From Corynebacterium kroppenstedtii (GTDB taxonomy: Bacteria; Actinomycetota; Actinomycetes; Mycobacteriales; Mycobacteriaceae), in assembly GCF_016894245.1 (NCBI RefSeq), contig NZ_CP069792.1, positions 248,001 through 312,000 of the forward strand: a stretch of 64,000 nucleotides of DNA, read 5' to 3'. The position numbers and the translations under genes were made by a program. Under the pieces are notes generated by a model. That model worked only from the letters and a program-made list of their open reading frames with translations, did no database searches and was not told where the DNA came from. Positions 49,575 through 58,410 of the stretch are shown piece by piece. Every line of letters starts with the position of its first letter. The first letter of the stretch is position 1.

Positions 49575-50660
49575 GTGTCCTCTATCAAACCCTACACAAC
49601 CTCCAAAGGAAAAGCCTGGCGCGTCCAATACTACGACCCCGACCAAGGCAAACGGCAGAAACGCGGATTCGCAACAAAGTGGCAAGCTGAAAACTGGGCC
49701 GCAGAAAACACTGTAGACCTCACCACCGGCCAATGGCGCGACCCCGCCGGAGCAAACATCACCGTCGAAACACTCTCTAAAACATGGCGGAAAGGCCGAC
49801 AACACCTCAAACCCTCCACCCTCGACCGTGAAGCCTCACGCCTACGCAGCACCGTGCTGCCCATGTGGGGTAAACGGAAAATCGGAACCCTACGCAAAAG
49901 TGAGATTCAAGCCTGGGTATCGGCGTCCACCTTGTCCGGCTCCAGCATCAGACACGCCCACAACCTGCTAGCCCAAATCCTCGACGTCGCCGTAGACGAT
50001 AACTATCTGAAATCTAATCCGGCGCGCGGGGTGAAACTCCCGCCCAAAGGGAAGCCCGTCAAGGTATATCTCACGCCTACGCAGCTTGAGCGCTTGGCTC
50101 ACCATGCGGGGGATAAAGCCGTAGTGGTATGGGTGCTCGGCACCGTCGGACTCAGATGGGGTGAACTGGTCGGCCTCAAAGTCGAGGACGTGGACGAAAT
50201 GCACTCCCGGCTACGCATAAACCGGTCCGTGATCTACATCAACGGCAAGCCTGAAGAGACGCTGCCTAAGACGCATGAGAGGCGCACCGTGTCCGTAAGC
50301 CTTCCTGTTATGCGCATGATCCACGAGCAGGTGGCGGGGAGGTTGCCTAGTGCATGGCTCTTCCCCCACACCGGTGGAGGGCCACTGAAACGGGCCGACG
50401 GCACTAAAGGCTGGTTCGCGGCAGCTGTGAAGAAAGCTCAAACCGAGGACCCATCGTTTCCGCGAATCACCCCTCACGGCCTACGCCACGTGGCCGCTGG
50501 CCTGTTGGTGTCAGCCGGGGCGAACGTGAAAGTCGTGCAGCGGCAACTCGGCCACGCTTCAGCTGTCTTAACGCTGGATACATACGCAGATCTGTTCGAA
50601 GAGGACCTCGATACTGTGGGACAGGCTATGGCTGGCCTATTTCGCATAGAGCCAAATTAG
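49575..50660 (+). CDS. int: Tyrosine integrase
   Basis: 361 residues from GTG 49575. N-terminal arm-binding domain (KAWRVQYYDPDQGKRQKRGF), core-binding domain, and catalytic domain with Arg in GLRWGELVGLKVEDV, HGLRHVAAGLLVSAGANV (HxxR), LGHAS (His) and TYADLF (nucleophile Tyr). It recombines the tRNA-Glu attB with phage attP. Its stop codon lies inside the right arm-type repeats, 58 bp from the att core. Confidence 0.95.
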   Translation: MSSIKPYTTSKGKAWRVQYYDPDQGKRQKRGFATKWQAENWAAENTVDLTTGQWRDPAGANITVETLSKTWRKGRQHLKPSTLDREASRLRSTVLPMWGKRKIGTLRKSEIQAWVSASTLSGSSIRHAHNLLAQILDVAVDDNYLKSNPARGVKLPPKGKPVKVYLTPTQLERLAHHAGDKAVVVWVLGTVGLRWGELVGLKVEDVDEMHSRLRINRSVIYINGKPEETLPKTHERRTVSVSLPVMRMIHEQVAGRLPSAWLFPHTGGGPLKRADGTKGWFAAAVKKAQTEDPSFPRITPHGLRHVAAGLLVSAGANVKVVQRQLGHASAVLTLDTYADLFEEDLDTVGQAMAGLFRIEPN

Positions 50661-50668
50661 AGCCAAAG
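50647..50668 (+). repeat. Arm-type integrase-site candidates, right end
   Basis: TAGAGCCAAAT at 50647 and TAGAGCCAAAG at 50658, 11-bp period, matching the left pair at 5618/5629. The second copy includes the integrase stop codon. Confidence 0.55.
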
Positions 50669-50702
50669 ACGCTAAAAATCCTGATTTGACAAATAAAAAA
50701 TA

Positions 50703-50731
50703 CCCCCTGACCTGCACAAACAGGTTGGGGG
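50703..50731. terminator. Terminator of tRNA-Glu, right copy
   Basis: CCCCCTGACCTG/CAGGTTGGGGG; on the - strand followed by TATTTTTT. It also lies after the integrase and can stop rightward transcription. Confidence 0.75.
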
Positions 50732-50758
50732 TTTTGGTACTCTCAACGGGGTTCGAAC
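50719..50758. repeat. attR core (40 bp)
   Basis: Identical to attL at 5459-5498. It lies inside the 3' end of the tRNA-Glu gene and its downstream hairpin, so the tRNA is rebuilt intact on this side. Confidence 0.93.
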
Positions 50759-50810
50759 CCGTGTTGCCGCCGTGAAAGGGCGGAGTCCTAGGCCACTAGA
50801 CGATGAGAGC
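50738..50810 (-). tRNA. tRNA-Glu (anticodon TTC), phage attachment site
   Basis: 73-nt cloverleaf on the - strand: acceptor GCTCTCA/TGAGAGT, discriminator A, anticodon loop CTTTCAC giving TTC, T-arm GGGTTCGAACCCC. CCA follows in the DNA (50735-50737). Its 3' end is the att core. Confidence 0.95.
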
Positions 50811-51015
50811 ACGCGCTACAGAGTTCTCTGCAGCAGCTGCTACAGACTACGTTAACCACCTAAAATTCACAAAATCGCCTGGTAGAAAAGCTCTTTTGAC
50901 GGCCACTACCTCCACAACGTCTCCACCCCAGAAGCCCCACCCTCTCACGCTGCTCCCCAGCACCCGGACGTCGAATTCTGATAGCCTCGAGACTATTGCT
51001 GAGGAGGCCTAATAA

Positions 51016-51828
51016 TTGATTACCTTCGATCACGTATCCAAGACCTACCCAGATGGCTCAACTGCCGTCCACGATTTCTCACTGGTCATACCGTCGCATC
51101 ACATCGTGTCACTCGTCGGCACATCCGGATCGGGGAAAACGACGTTAATACGCATGGTTAACCGCATGACCGAGCCCACGAGCGGCCAAGTCTGCATCGA
51201 CGATCACAACGTCATGGACGAGTCCGCTGTCGACCTCCGGCGTCGAATCGGGTACGTCATACAATCTGGTGGGCTCATGCCCCACAAGACAGTCGAAGCG
51301 AATATTGCGGTTGTACCAACACTCCAAGGCACACCCCGCCGCGAAGCCCGAGAGAACGCACGAAAGATTATGGAGCGCGTGGGGCTAGACCCAGCCTTAG
51401 CGAAGCGATACCCTCACCAACTCTCTGGTGGCCAGCAGCAGCGAGTAGGCGTCGCACGCGCTCTTGCATCAAATCCAAACATCCTGCTCATGGATGAGCC
51501 ATTCGGAGCTGTTGACCCGATCGTTCGTCGAGAGTTGCAGGACGAACTCCTCCGTCTCCAACACGAATTAGGGAAAACAATCCTCTTCGTTACTCACGAT
51601 ATCGACGAAGCATTTCGGCTGAGCGACTCGGTCGTCATCCTCGAAAAAGGCGGTGTAATTTCGCAACATGGATCGCCAGCCGAGATAATGACCAACCCAA
51701 AGAATGACTTTGTCGCATCGTTCACTGGGGCGAGCAACACGAATAGAAAATTGACAACGCGAACGGTCAATGGTCAAACAGTTGCTCTTGATTCCTATGG
51801 AAGAAGCGTGGGGGTTCTTACCTCATGA
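51016..51828 (+). CDS. Osmoprotectant ABC transporter ATP-binding protein
   Basis: 270 residues from TTG 51016 (GAGGAGG upstream). Walker A GTSGSGKTTL, signature [15 protein letters not shown], Walker B NILLMDEPFGAVDP, H-loop VTHDIDEAF. Match is to OpuCA/ProV-type ATPases of glycine betaine, choline or carnitine uptake. It lacks the C-terminal CBS domains of OpuCA, so it is the short form. Four-gene operon with two permeases and a binding lipoprotein. Confidence 0.88.
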   Translation: MITFDHVSKTYPDGSTAVHDFSLVIPSHHIVSLVGTSGSGKTTLIRMVNRMTEPTSGQVCIDDHNVMDESAVDLRRRIGYVIQSGGLMPHKTVEANIAVVPTLQGTPRREARENARKIMERVGLDPALAKRYPHQLSGGQQQRVGVARALASNPNILLMDEPFGAVDPIVRRELQDELLRLQHELGKTILFVTHDIDEAFRLSDSVVILEKGGVISQHGSPAEIMTNPKNDFVASFTGASNTNRKLTTRTVNGQTVALDSYGRSVGVLTS

Positions 51829-52475
51829 ACTGGATTATCACCAATTGGGAAGATATCGCGGAGTTAACACGCCAACACCTCCAATTAGCACTACCCCCGA
51901 TTTTCTTCTCACTTCTTATTGCAATTCCCATAGGGCGCTATGCGTTTTCCCACCCCCTGTTCGGCAGGCCTTTATTAAACGCCGCGTCCCTTATGTATGC
52001 GATACCTTCCTTACCATTAATCATCACAGTTCCGATCATCATTGGCACACCGTTGCGATCGCACCTTACTATGATCACCGCACTCACGGTCTACGGAGTC
52101 GCGTTACTTGTTCGCACCGCAGCAGATGCTTTCGACTCCGTCGATGCGCACACGCGGGACGCAGCACTCGCTCTCGGACACTCCCCCCACACAATCCTGT
52201 GGAAAGTGGATCTACCGCTGGCCATTCCCGTCATTGCTTCAGGACTCCGCGTAGTCGCGTCCTCAACGATCGGCCTGGTCACCATCGGCGCACTCGTTGG
52301 TATCCCTAGTTTGGGCTCACTGCTCACGGACGGTTTTCAACGCGGTATCACAGCGGAAGTCACCGCTGGCATCGTCGCCACGATCATTGTTGCCCTCATC
52401 GTGGATGCCATCATTCAAGGCTTAACGTGGCTACTTACCCCGTGGAGCCACGCATCAGGTGGATCATCATCATGA
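51825..52475 (+). CDS. Osmoprotectant ABC transporter permease 1
   Basis: 216 residues, about six transmembrane helices, with the EAA-type loop TRDAALALGHSPHTILWKV. Overlaps the ATPase stop and the next permease start by ATGA. OpuCB-like membrane subunit. Confidence 0.87.
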   Translation: MNWIITNWEDIAELTRQHLQLALPPIFFSLLIAIPIGRYAFSHPLFGRPLLNAASLMYAIPSLPLIITVPIIIGTPLRSHLTMITALTVYGVALLVRTAADAFDSVDAHTRDAALALGHSPHTILWKVDLPLAIPVIASGLRVVASSTIGLVTIGALVGIPSLGSLLTDGFQRGITAEVTAGIVATIIVALIVDAIIQGLTWLLTPWSHASGGSSS

Positions 52476-53134
52476 ACTATTTTATCGACGCCTTAAACTG
52501 GGCTTTTTCGGCAGACCACTGGTCAGGAAACAATTCCATTACACAACGATTAGTTGAACACCTATGGTTCACGCTAATGATTGTGGCTATATCTTCTGTC
52601 GTGGCGATTCCAACAGGAATAGTAATCGGCCATTTACGACGAGGGGCTGGCCTTATTGGAGCGTTGACCGGCGCAGCACGCGCCATCCCCACCTTAGGAC
52701 TGCTGACGTTATTCGGCTTGTGGCTGGGCATTGGATTAAAAGCACCCACCCTTGCACTCATTGTGTTAGCCATTCCATCTTTACTGGCCGGGGCCTATTC
52801 CGGCGTGGGATCGATCTCACCCGATATCCCGTCCGCAGCTCAAGCTATCGGGATGACACCCTGGCAAGTCATAACTTCCGTCGAACTGCCTCTGGCCTTA
52901 CCCGTCATCATGGGTGGAATCCGGGCAGCAACATTACAGGTCATAGCTACAGCAACGCTGGCGGCATACACCGCTGATATAGGGCTTGGGCGATTTCTTT
53001 TCGCAGGACTGAAATCGCGCGACTATTCCGAGATGTTGGGATCCTCACTTATTGTCATTGCGCTCGCAGTTGTCCTTGATACAGCGCTTGGGCGTGCTCA
53101 GAAATGGGCTGGGGCTCGGTTCGGCGCTCATTAA
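52472..53134 (+). CDS. Osmoprotectant ABC transporter permease 2
   Basis: 220 residues from ATG 52472. Membrane protein with IPSAAQAIGMTPWQVITSVEL as coupling loop. OpuCD-like partner of the upstream permease. Followed by a 105-bp gap before the lipoprotein gene. Confidence 0.87.
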   Translation: MNYFIDALNWAFSADHWSGNNSITQRLVEHLWFTLMIVAISSVVAIPTGIVIGHLRRGAGLIGALTGAARAIPTLGLLTLFGLWLGIGLKAPTLALIVLAIPSLLAGAYSGVGSISPDIPSAAQAIGMTPWQVITSVELPLALPVIMGGIRAATLQVIATATLAAYTADIGLGRFLFAGLKSRDYSEMLGSSLIVIALAVVLDTALGRAQKWAGARFGAH

Positions 53135-53239
53135 ACATTGCGGCTGGATCTAACGGTAGCTATGTAACGGTAACTGTGTAACGGACAAAACTCCCGCCCC
53201 CGTACACGATCTACAAACACCAAAGCTGGGACACTTATC

Positions 53240-54295
53240 ATGACGATCAACCGGTTGAATGACGTACACACCGCATCGCGCCGACCCCCATTGTCCGTCC
53301 GCGACGCGTTTCTTCCAGGAATGACTCCGCGGTCCCGATCAGGATTTCTAAGGATTATTACAACCCTTATTTCCTTAAGCTTCCTTATTATCACATCATC
53401 GTCGTGCGCGCGCTCTAATCCTCTATCCAACGGGAGTACTGATTCAGATACCATCGTTATCGGTTCACAGGACTACTATTCGAATGAAATAATCGCCGAA
53501 ATCTATGCTCAAGCGCTCGAAAAGAACGGCATCGACGTCGATAGGCAGTTTCGAATTGGTCAACGTGAGGTCTATATCCCAGAAATAGAGCAACAATCCA
53601 TTGACCTTATCCCCGAGTATTCGGGAAACTTACTCCAGTACTTCGAGAAAGAATCATCACAGGGCGATGATGAGAGCGCAGCAACTGCGAAGGATCCTGA
53701 CGCCGTGTATCGGGACCTCGTACACGCTGCGCCACAGGGGCTGCATCTTCTGAACTACTCCCGTGCGTCGGACCAGGACACGTACACCGTTACCCACGAC
53801 TTCGCTCAGCGCTACCACCTTCACAGCGTCGGTGACCTTGCACGTGTACCGGGGTCGGTGAAATACGGAGGGCCGTCAGAGGCTGAATCCCGCCCCTACG
53901 GGCCAAAGGGCCTTAAAGCCGTTTATGGTGTCGACGTCAATTTCACACCTATCGAAGATTCTGGCGGGCCATTAACGGTCAAGGCGCTGACGGACGGAAA
54001 AATTCAGGTGGCGAATATCTTTAGCGCAGATCCAGCCATCAAGAAAAATAACCTCACTGTCCTCGACGACCCACAGCACCTGCTCCTGCCGTCAAATGTC
54101 GTTCCTCTTGCTAGTAAAAAAATGAATAACTTTAAAGACGGAAAAGCAGAGAACATCATCAATTCAATAAGTAAAAAGATGACGACAGAGAATCTTGCGG
54201 AGCTCAACGACGAGAGTGTCACTGAGCAAAAACGGGCCACACGCATTGCAAAAGAGTGGCTAGCTCACAACGACGTCGATGCAGCCGGCGATTAA
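53240..54295 (+). CDS. Osmoprotectant-binding lipoprotein
   Basis: 351 residues. Signal anchor with lipobox-like SSSC near residue 56 after a long basic N-terminus. Mature part IVIGSQDYYSNEIIAEIYAQ, DLIPEYSGNLLQYF and YGGPSEAESRPYGPKGL matches OpuCC/choline-binding proteins. It binds a quaternary amine outside the cell and delivers it to the two permeases. Confidence 0.85.
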   Translation: MTINRLNDVHTASRRPPLSVRDAFLPGMTPRSRSGFLRIITTLISLSFLIITSSSCARSNPLSNGSTDSDTIVIGSQDYYSNEIIAEIYAQALEKNGIDVDRQFRIGQREVYIPEIEQQSIDLIPEYSGNLLQYFEKESSQGDDESAATAKDPDAVYRDLVHAAPQGLHLLNYSRASDQDTYTVTHDFAQRYHLHSVGDLARVPGSVKYGGPSEAESRPYGPKGLKAVYGVDVNFTPIEDSGGPLTVKALTDGKIQVANIFSADPAIKKNNLTVLDDPQHLLLPSNVVPLASKKMNNFKDGKAENIINSISKKMTTENLAELNDESVTEQKRATRIAKEWLAHNDVDAAGD

Positions 54296-54329
54296 TGCCA
54301 GGAATTAGCAACGACGCCAGCGTAGCTAT

Positions 54330-54365
54330 TAAAAATACCCCTCACCAGGCAATTCCGGTGAGGGG
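54330..54365 (-). terminator. Terminator of tRNA-Lys
   Basis: CCCCTCACC/GGTGAGGGG stem; on the - strand followed by TATTTTTAA. Confidence 0.75.
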
Positions 54366-54374
54366 CTGCTACTG

Positions 54375-54447
54375 TGGGCCCTGAGGGGCTCGAACCCTCG
54401 ACCTGCGGATTAAAAGTCCGTAGCTCTACCAGCTGAGCTAAAGGCCC
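54375..54447 (-). tRNA. tRNA-Lys (anticodon TTT)
   Basis: 73-nt cloverleaf, acceptor GGGCCTT/AGGGCCC, anticodon loop around CTTTTAA, T-arm GAGGGTTCGAGCCCCTC. No CCA encoded. 54448-54606 carries its promoter region and no gene. Confidence 0.95.
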
Positions 54448-54606
54448 ACACACATTCTCATTAAGCGCCCACTGCTGCGACCACCACGAAAGTGAACGAC
54501 AGCACTAAGCACATGCTTGAATGTGCGCTAGTCAGTATAGATCATGACTACGGACGCCTGGCAAACGGCCTGGAGAACAGGCCAAGGCCATCGCCATCGT
54601 CGACTA

Positions 54607-56118
54607 TTATTCAGGCATCATCGTGCCGGTTTCCAAGAAACGAGTGTGGAAGTTAAACGCCTCATGGAGGTCATGAGGGGTATGCAATCCGGACGCGTTC
54701 TTTTCTGCCCGCTCCACGTACTCCAACAGGGGCTCGCGATACTCCGGGTAGGCGCAGTTCTCGATGATCTTCCGGGAGCGCTGCCGCGGAGCAAGTCCGC
54801 GCAGATCCGCCAAACCCTGCTCAGTAATGATCACGTCGACGTCGTGCTCATTGTGGTCAACGTGAGAGACCATGGGGACAATGGCGGAGATTGCACCGCC
54901 CTTCGCCCGTGATGGTGATACGAAGCACGAGACAAAGGCATTCCGGGTGAAGTCACCAGATCCGCCAATACCGTTCATCATCTTGGAACCCGTGACGTGG
55001 GTGGAGTTGACGTTGCCGTAAATGTCGGCCTCAATCATGCCGTTACATGCAATCACGCCGAGGCGTCGGATAACTTCCGGGTTGTTGGAAATCTCCTGCG
55101 GGCGCAGAACGATCTTCTTGGCGTACTCTGCAGCATTTTCATTAACCCGGTGTGCGTACTCGGGTGATAGAGAGAATGCGGTTGCCGACGCCACCGTCAT
55201 GGTGCCCTGATCCATCAGGTCAACCATGCCGTCCTGGATAACCTCCGTGTAAGACGTGATGTGGTGATATGGCCCTTCCAGAAGCCCCGCGAGAACAGCG
55301 TTCGGAATATTCCCAACACCGGACTGCATTGGAAGCAGTTCCTTAGTCAGACGCCCAGCCTTGATCTCTCCGTCGAGGAAATCAAGCAGGTAGTTGGCGA
55401 TCTTCTTGGAATCATCGTCGATCGGCTTAAATGGAGAGTTGCGGTCCGCGGCGTCGGTTTCGATGACTGCTATGACCTTGTCGACGTCGATATCAATGTA
55501 GGGAGTTCCGATCCTGTCACCGGGGTCGGCAATCGGAATGGGCTGACGGTTAGGCAGCTGACCATAGCTCCAGATGTCATGCATACCTTCGAGGTCTTCG
55601 GACTGCCAGGAGTTGACTTCAATGATGATTTTCTGCGCATTACGCAGGTAGTTTGTCGAGTTACCGACGGACGACGACGGGATGATTGCCCCATCTTCCT
55701 TGATGCGTACCGCTTCGACGACGGCTACGTCTGTCGGCCCAAAGAACCCCTGATCCAACAACATTCCGGAATGGGAAAGGTGAATATCGCTGTAATACGT
55801 GTCACCAGCGTTGATCCGCTTACGAAGAGTCGGATCAGATTGGTACGGCATGCGCCAATTGATGCCATTGACTTCTGCTAACGCACCATCAAGCTCGGGG
55901 GCAGTGGATGCACCAGTCATCACATTGACTTTGAATTCTTCACCGCGGTCATGGGCCTCTTTGATACGGCGGGCCAGGGCTTGAGGGAATTCTTTGGGAT
56001 ATCCGGCGCCGGTAAATCCACTGAAGCCAATCTGATCGCCAGGGTTAATCTTGGCGGCGGCTTCGTCGGCACTCATGATAAGGCCTTGCAACTTCGGGTT
56101 GGCTATCCGTCCTGACAT
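54607..56118 (-). CDS. actA: Acetyl-CoA hydrolase / succinyl-CoA:acetate CoA-transferase
   Basis: 503 residues. GFTGAGYPKEFPQALARRI and GASTAPELDGAL at the N-terminal CoA-transferase domain; IEADIYGNVNSTHVTG holds the conserved Glu region of the second; GIGGSGDFTRNAF and DVDVIITEQGLADLRG are conserved. Length and order fit class I CoA-transferases such as C. glutamicum ActA and Acetobacter AarC, which exchange CoA between acetate and succinate. A palindrome lies upstream. Confidence 0.88.
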   Translation of the reverse strand: MSGRIANPKLQGLIMSADEAAAKINPGDQIGFSGFTGAGYPKEFPQALARRIKEAHDRGEEFKVNVMTGASTAPELDGALAEVNGINWRMPYQSDPTLRKRINAGDTYYSDIHLSHSGMLLDQGFFGPTDVAVVEAVRIKEDGAIIPSSSVGNSTNYLRNAQKIIIEVNSWQSEDLEGMHDIWSYGQLPNRQPIPIADPGDRIGTPYIDIDVDKVIAVIETDAADRNSPFKPIDDDSKKIANYLLDFLDGEIKAGRLTKELLPMQSGVGNIPNAVLAGLLEGPYHHITSYTEVIQDGMVDLMDQGTMTVASATAFSLSPEYAHRVNENAAEYAKKIVLRPQEISNNPEVIRRLGVIACNGMIEADIYGNVNSTHVTGSKMMNGIGGSGDFTRNAFVSCFVSPSRAKGGAISAIVPMVSHVDHNEHDVDVIITEQGLADLRGLAPRQRSRKIIENCAYPEYREPLLEYVERAEKNASGLHTPHDLHEAFNFHTRFLETGTMMPE

Positions 56119-56225
56119 ATCTTCCTCCTGTGCTCCCGCCGAATTTCCTGGTCTAACGGGGGTTCTCTTTACATTCCACGTCGGTCATTTGGCACGTCGT
56201 CGAGGGGGCACCACTCGGTGAGTCG

Positions 56226-56241
56226 CACCACGATCGTGGTG
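56226..56241. promoter_or_regulatory. 16-bp perfect palindrome in the actA-dus intergenic region
   Basis: CACCACGATCGTGGTG, about 110 bp upstream of actA and 129 bp upstream of dus. Operator for a dimeric regulator is likely; identity unknown. Confidence 0.4.
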
Positions 56242-56369
56242 TGTTGTTACGTGTACCACTTTAGGTCAAGAGAAAGACAGAAACGGCAGTCTTAGCCCAC
56301 ACTATTCCCCTAAATGGGTTCCCCCTTCCCTCACTTGGTGTCAGATTCACACGCGTTTACACTGGCACA

Positions 56370-57545
56370 GTGATTTCTGGATCCCGCGCACCCCTCCGAA
56401 TCGGCCCATTTGAGCTATCGTCCCCCGTCGTTCTTGCACCTATGGCGGGGGTAACAAATGTGGCTTTTCGACTGTTGTGCCGTGAACTTGAGAAACAAAA
56501 AACTGGGACGACGTCGGGGCTATACGTCTGCGAGATGGTGACCGCGCGAGCACTGGTCGAGCGGAATGAAAAAACTCTGCATATGACGGAGTTTGCTCCC
56601 GAAGAGACGCCACGCAGCATGCAGTTATACACCACGGACCCGAAATGGACGTATGAAGCTGCCCGCATGATTGCCGACGACAACCTGGCCGACCACATCG
56701 ATATGAATTTTGGGTGTCCGGTGCCGAAGGTGACTCGACGAGGCGGAGGAGCTGCCCTACCCTATAAGCGGCGTCTGTTTGGCGAGATCGTTGCAGCAGC
56801 GGTTCGTGGCGTCGAGGGAACGACGATACCGGTTACGGTCAAGATGCGGACGGGCATTGACGACGCCCATCTCACGTTTTTAGATGCGGGTGCTATTGCC
56901 GCCGAGGAAGGCGCCCAGGCTGTGGCGTTGCACGCCAGAACAGCAGCGCAACGCTATTCGGGTACAGCGGACTGGAACCGAATCGGTGAACTTAAGGAGC
57001 ATTTGGCGGGAACAGGCGTGCCGGTGCTCGGCAATGGCGATATTTTCAAGGCGACGGATGCCGCGGACATGATGGATCAGACGGGCTGCGACGGTGTGGT
57101 TGTGGGGCGCGGCTGTTTGGGGCGCCCGTGGTTGTTTGCGGAGTTATCGGCAGCCCTGCGCGGCGAGCCACGCCCTGCTCAGCCCACCTTCGCGGAGGTA
57201 TGCGATGTGATTCTGCGTCACACTCGGTTGTTGGCGGCTCACTCCGGAGAGTCCACCGCGTGCCGTGACATGCGAAAACACATGGGGTGGTATTTGCGCG
57301 GCTACCCTGCGGGGTCGCAATTGCGTCAAAAGGTCACGCGTATCACAAGCATTGATGAACTCGAAGAAATCCTGAACACAGTAGTGAAAGACCCTGCGTT
57401 GGCGTCGGCTCTTCCCGACGATGCCGACGGACCTCGTGGCCGCCAGGGGTCTGCGAAGGCGGTGACGCTGCCAGAGGGGTGGCTGGACGATCCTGATGAC
57501 CGTACTGTCCCCGCTGGTGCGGACATCATGCACTCAGGCGGGTAG
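56370..57545 (+). CDS. dus: tRNA-dihydrouridine synthase
   Basis: 391 residues, GTG start. VVLAPMAGVTNVAFRLLCRE at the TIM-barrel FMN site, DHIDMNFGCPVPKVTRRGGG with the catalytic Cys, VTVKMRTGID, LHARTAAQRYSG and GNGDIF follow in DusB order. The enzyme reduces uridine in tRNA D-loops. The C-terminal 50 residues are specific. The neighbouring actA and phoU fit the order I remember in corynebacteria. Confidence 0.92.
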   Translation: MISGSRAPLRIGPFELSSPVVLAPMAGVTNVAFRLLCRELEKQKTGTTSGLYVCEMVTARALVERNEKTLHMTEFAPEETPRSMQLYTTDPKWTYEAARMIADDNLADHIDMNFGCPVPKVTRRGGGAALPYKRRLFGEIVAAAVRGVEGTTIPVTVKMRTGIDDAHLTFLDAGAIAAEEGAQAVALHARTAAQRYSGTADWNRIGELKEHLAGTGVPVLGNGDIFKATDAADMMDQTGCDGVVVGRGCLGRPWLFAELSAALRGEPRPAQPTFAEVCDVILRHTRLLAAHSGESTACRDMRKHMGWYLRGYPAGSQLRQKVTRITSIDELEEILNTVVKDPALASALPDDADGPRGRQGSAKAVTLPEGWLDDPDDRTVPAGADIMHSGG

Positions 57546-57620
57546 CACGGAAACAACGCGAAAAACGTGGTCTTGGGTTAGCCAAGCATTGTTCGCCAAT
57601 TTGTCCTAAACTAGGCCACC

Positions 57621-58355
57621 ATGAGAGACGATTATCGGGAACACTTGGCGGAATTTGCCCATAATCTCATCGTCATGTGCGATTCAATTAAAGAAATGGC
57701 GTCGCATGCTTCCCGAGCGTTATTAAGCGCTGATCTCACGGCTGCGGAAGATGTTTTGACCAGCGTGGAGGACGTCGAAGAGCTTCGCGGTAAGTGCGAA
57801 CAACAAGCTTTTCAGCTTCTTGCGTTAGAGAGCCCAGTCGCCCGTGATCTTCGTCGTGTCATTTCTGGCACATACATTGTGGAGGATCTCTCGCGAATGT
57901 CGGCACTGATGGTGCACATTGCGAAGGTAGCCCGGCGCCGCCACCCGGATTGTGCGGTTCCGGAATCCATGGTGCCGTATTTCTCCGAGATGGCGAAGCA
58001 GTGTTTGGACATCACGGCTACCCTGCACGACGTGTTGGTGTCCCACGACCCGGAGCTGGCACTACAGTTGGCCCGCGACGACGATGCCATTGATGATCTC
58101 CACCACCACATTTTTGTGTTGACGACGCAGCGTGAGTGGCCATACACGACGACGAACGCCGTCGACGTCACCTTGCTATCGCGCTACTACGAGCGTTACT
58201 CCGATCACGCGGTTCAAATTGGTGCTCGCGTTATTTACTTGGCGACGGGTATGCGTCCGGAAGAGTATGTCGGCGGGAAAGATGAACGTGACCGCGAAGC
58301 CACGTTCACCCGCCACTTTGACGAGATCCAGCAACGCTATGGAGGAACGTTTTAG
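57621..58355 (+). CDS. phoU: Phosphate signalling protein PhoU
   Basis: 244 residues, two three-helix bundles: LIVMCDSIKEMASHASRAL and the matching second half, with DVEELRGKCEQQAFQLLALE and CLDITATLHDVLVSHDPELA. PhoU links the Pst transporter to a two-component sensor. Here it is separated from pstB by two leftward genes. Confidence 0.92.
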   Translation: MRDDYREHLAEFAHNLIVMCDSIKEMASHASRALLSADLTAAEDVLTSVEDVEELRGKCEQQAFQLLALESPVARDLRRVISGTYIVEDLSRMSALMVHIAKVARRRHPDCAVPESMVPYFSEMAKQCLDITATLHDVLVSHDPELALQLARDDDAIDDLHHHIFVLTTQREWPYTTTNAVDVTLLSRYYERYSDHAVQIGARVIYLATGMRPEEYVGGKDERDREATFTRHFDEIQQRYGGTF

Positions 58356-58410
58356 GATCTCCCGCTGGTGAGTCCCATCGGGGTGGGTACCGTCGGGTCG
58401 ATGCCTACGC

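Larger units (their letters stand above)
5459..50758 (+). mobile_element. Siphophage-type prophage integrated in tRNA-Glu
   Basis: Bounded by 40-bp identical direct repeats covering the 3' end of tRNA-Glu and its terminator arm. The intact tRNA and the integrase are at the right end. Late genes occupy 6383 to about 33535 (+), and the accessory, replication and recombination genes 33727-47249 (mostly -). The immunity switch lies near 47.3 kb and the integrase at 49575-50660. All expected head, tail, lysis and lysogeny functions look open, so it may be inducible. The total is about 45.3 kb. No diphtheria-toxin gene is present. Confidence 0.95.

Noticed and set aside
5459..50758. Diphtheria-toxin-like or other classical ADP-ribosylating toxin gene
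   Set aside because: No frame in the prophage shows such a sequence; only the broken Doc and the RelA/SpoT-domain protein resemble toxins.
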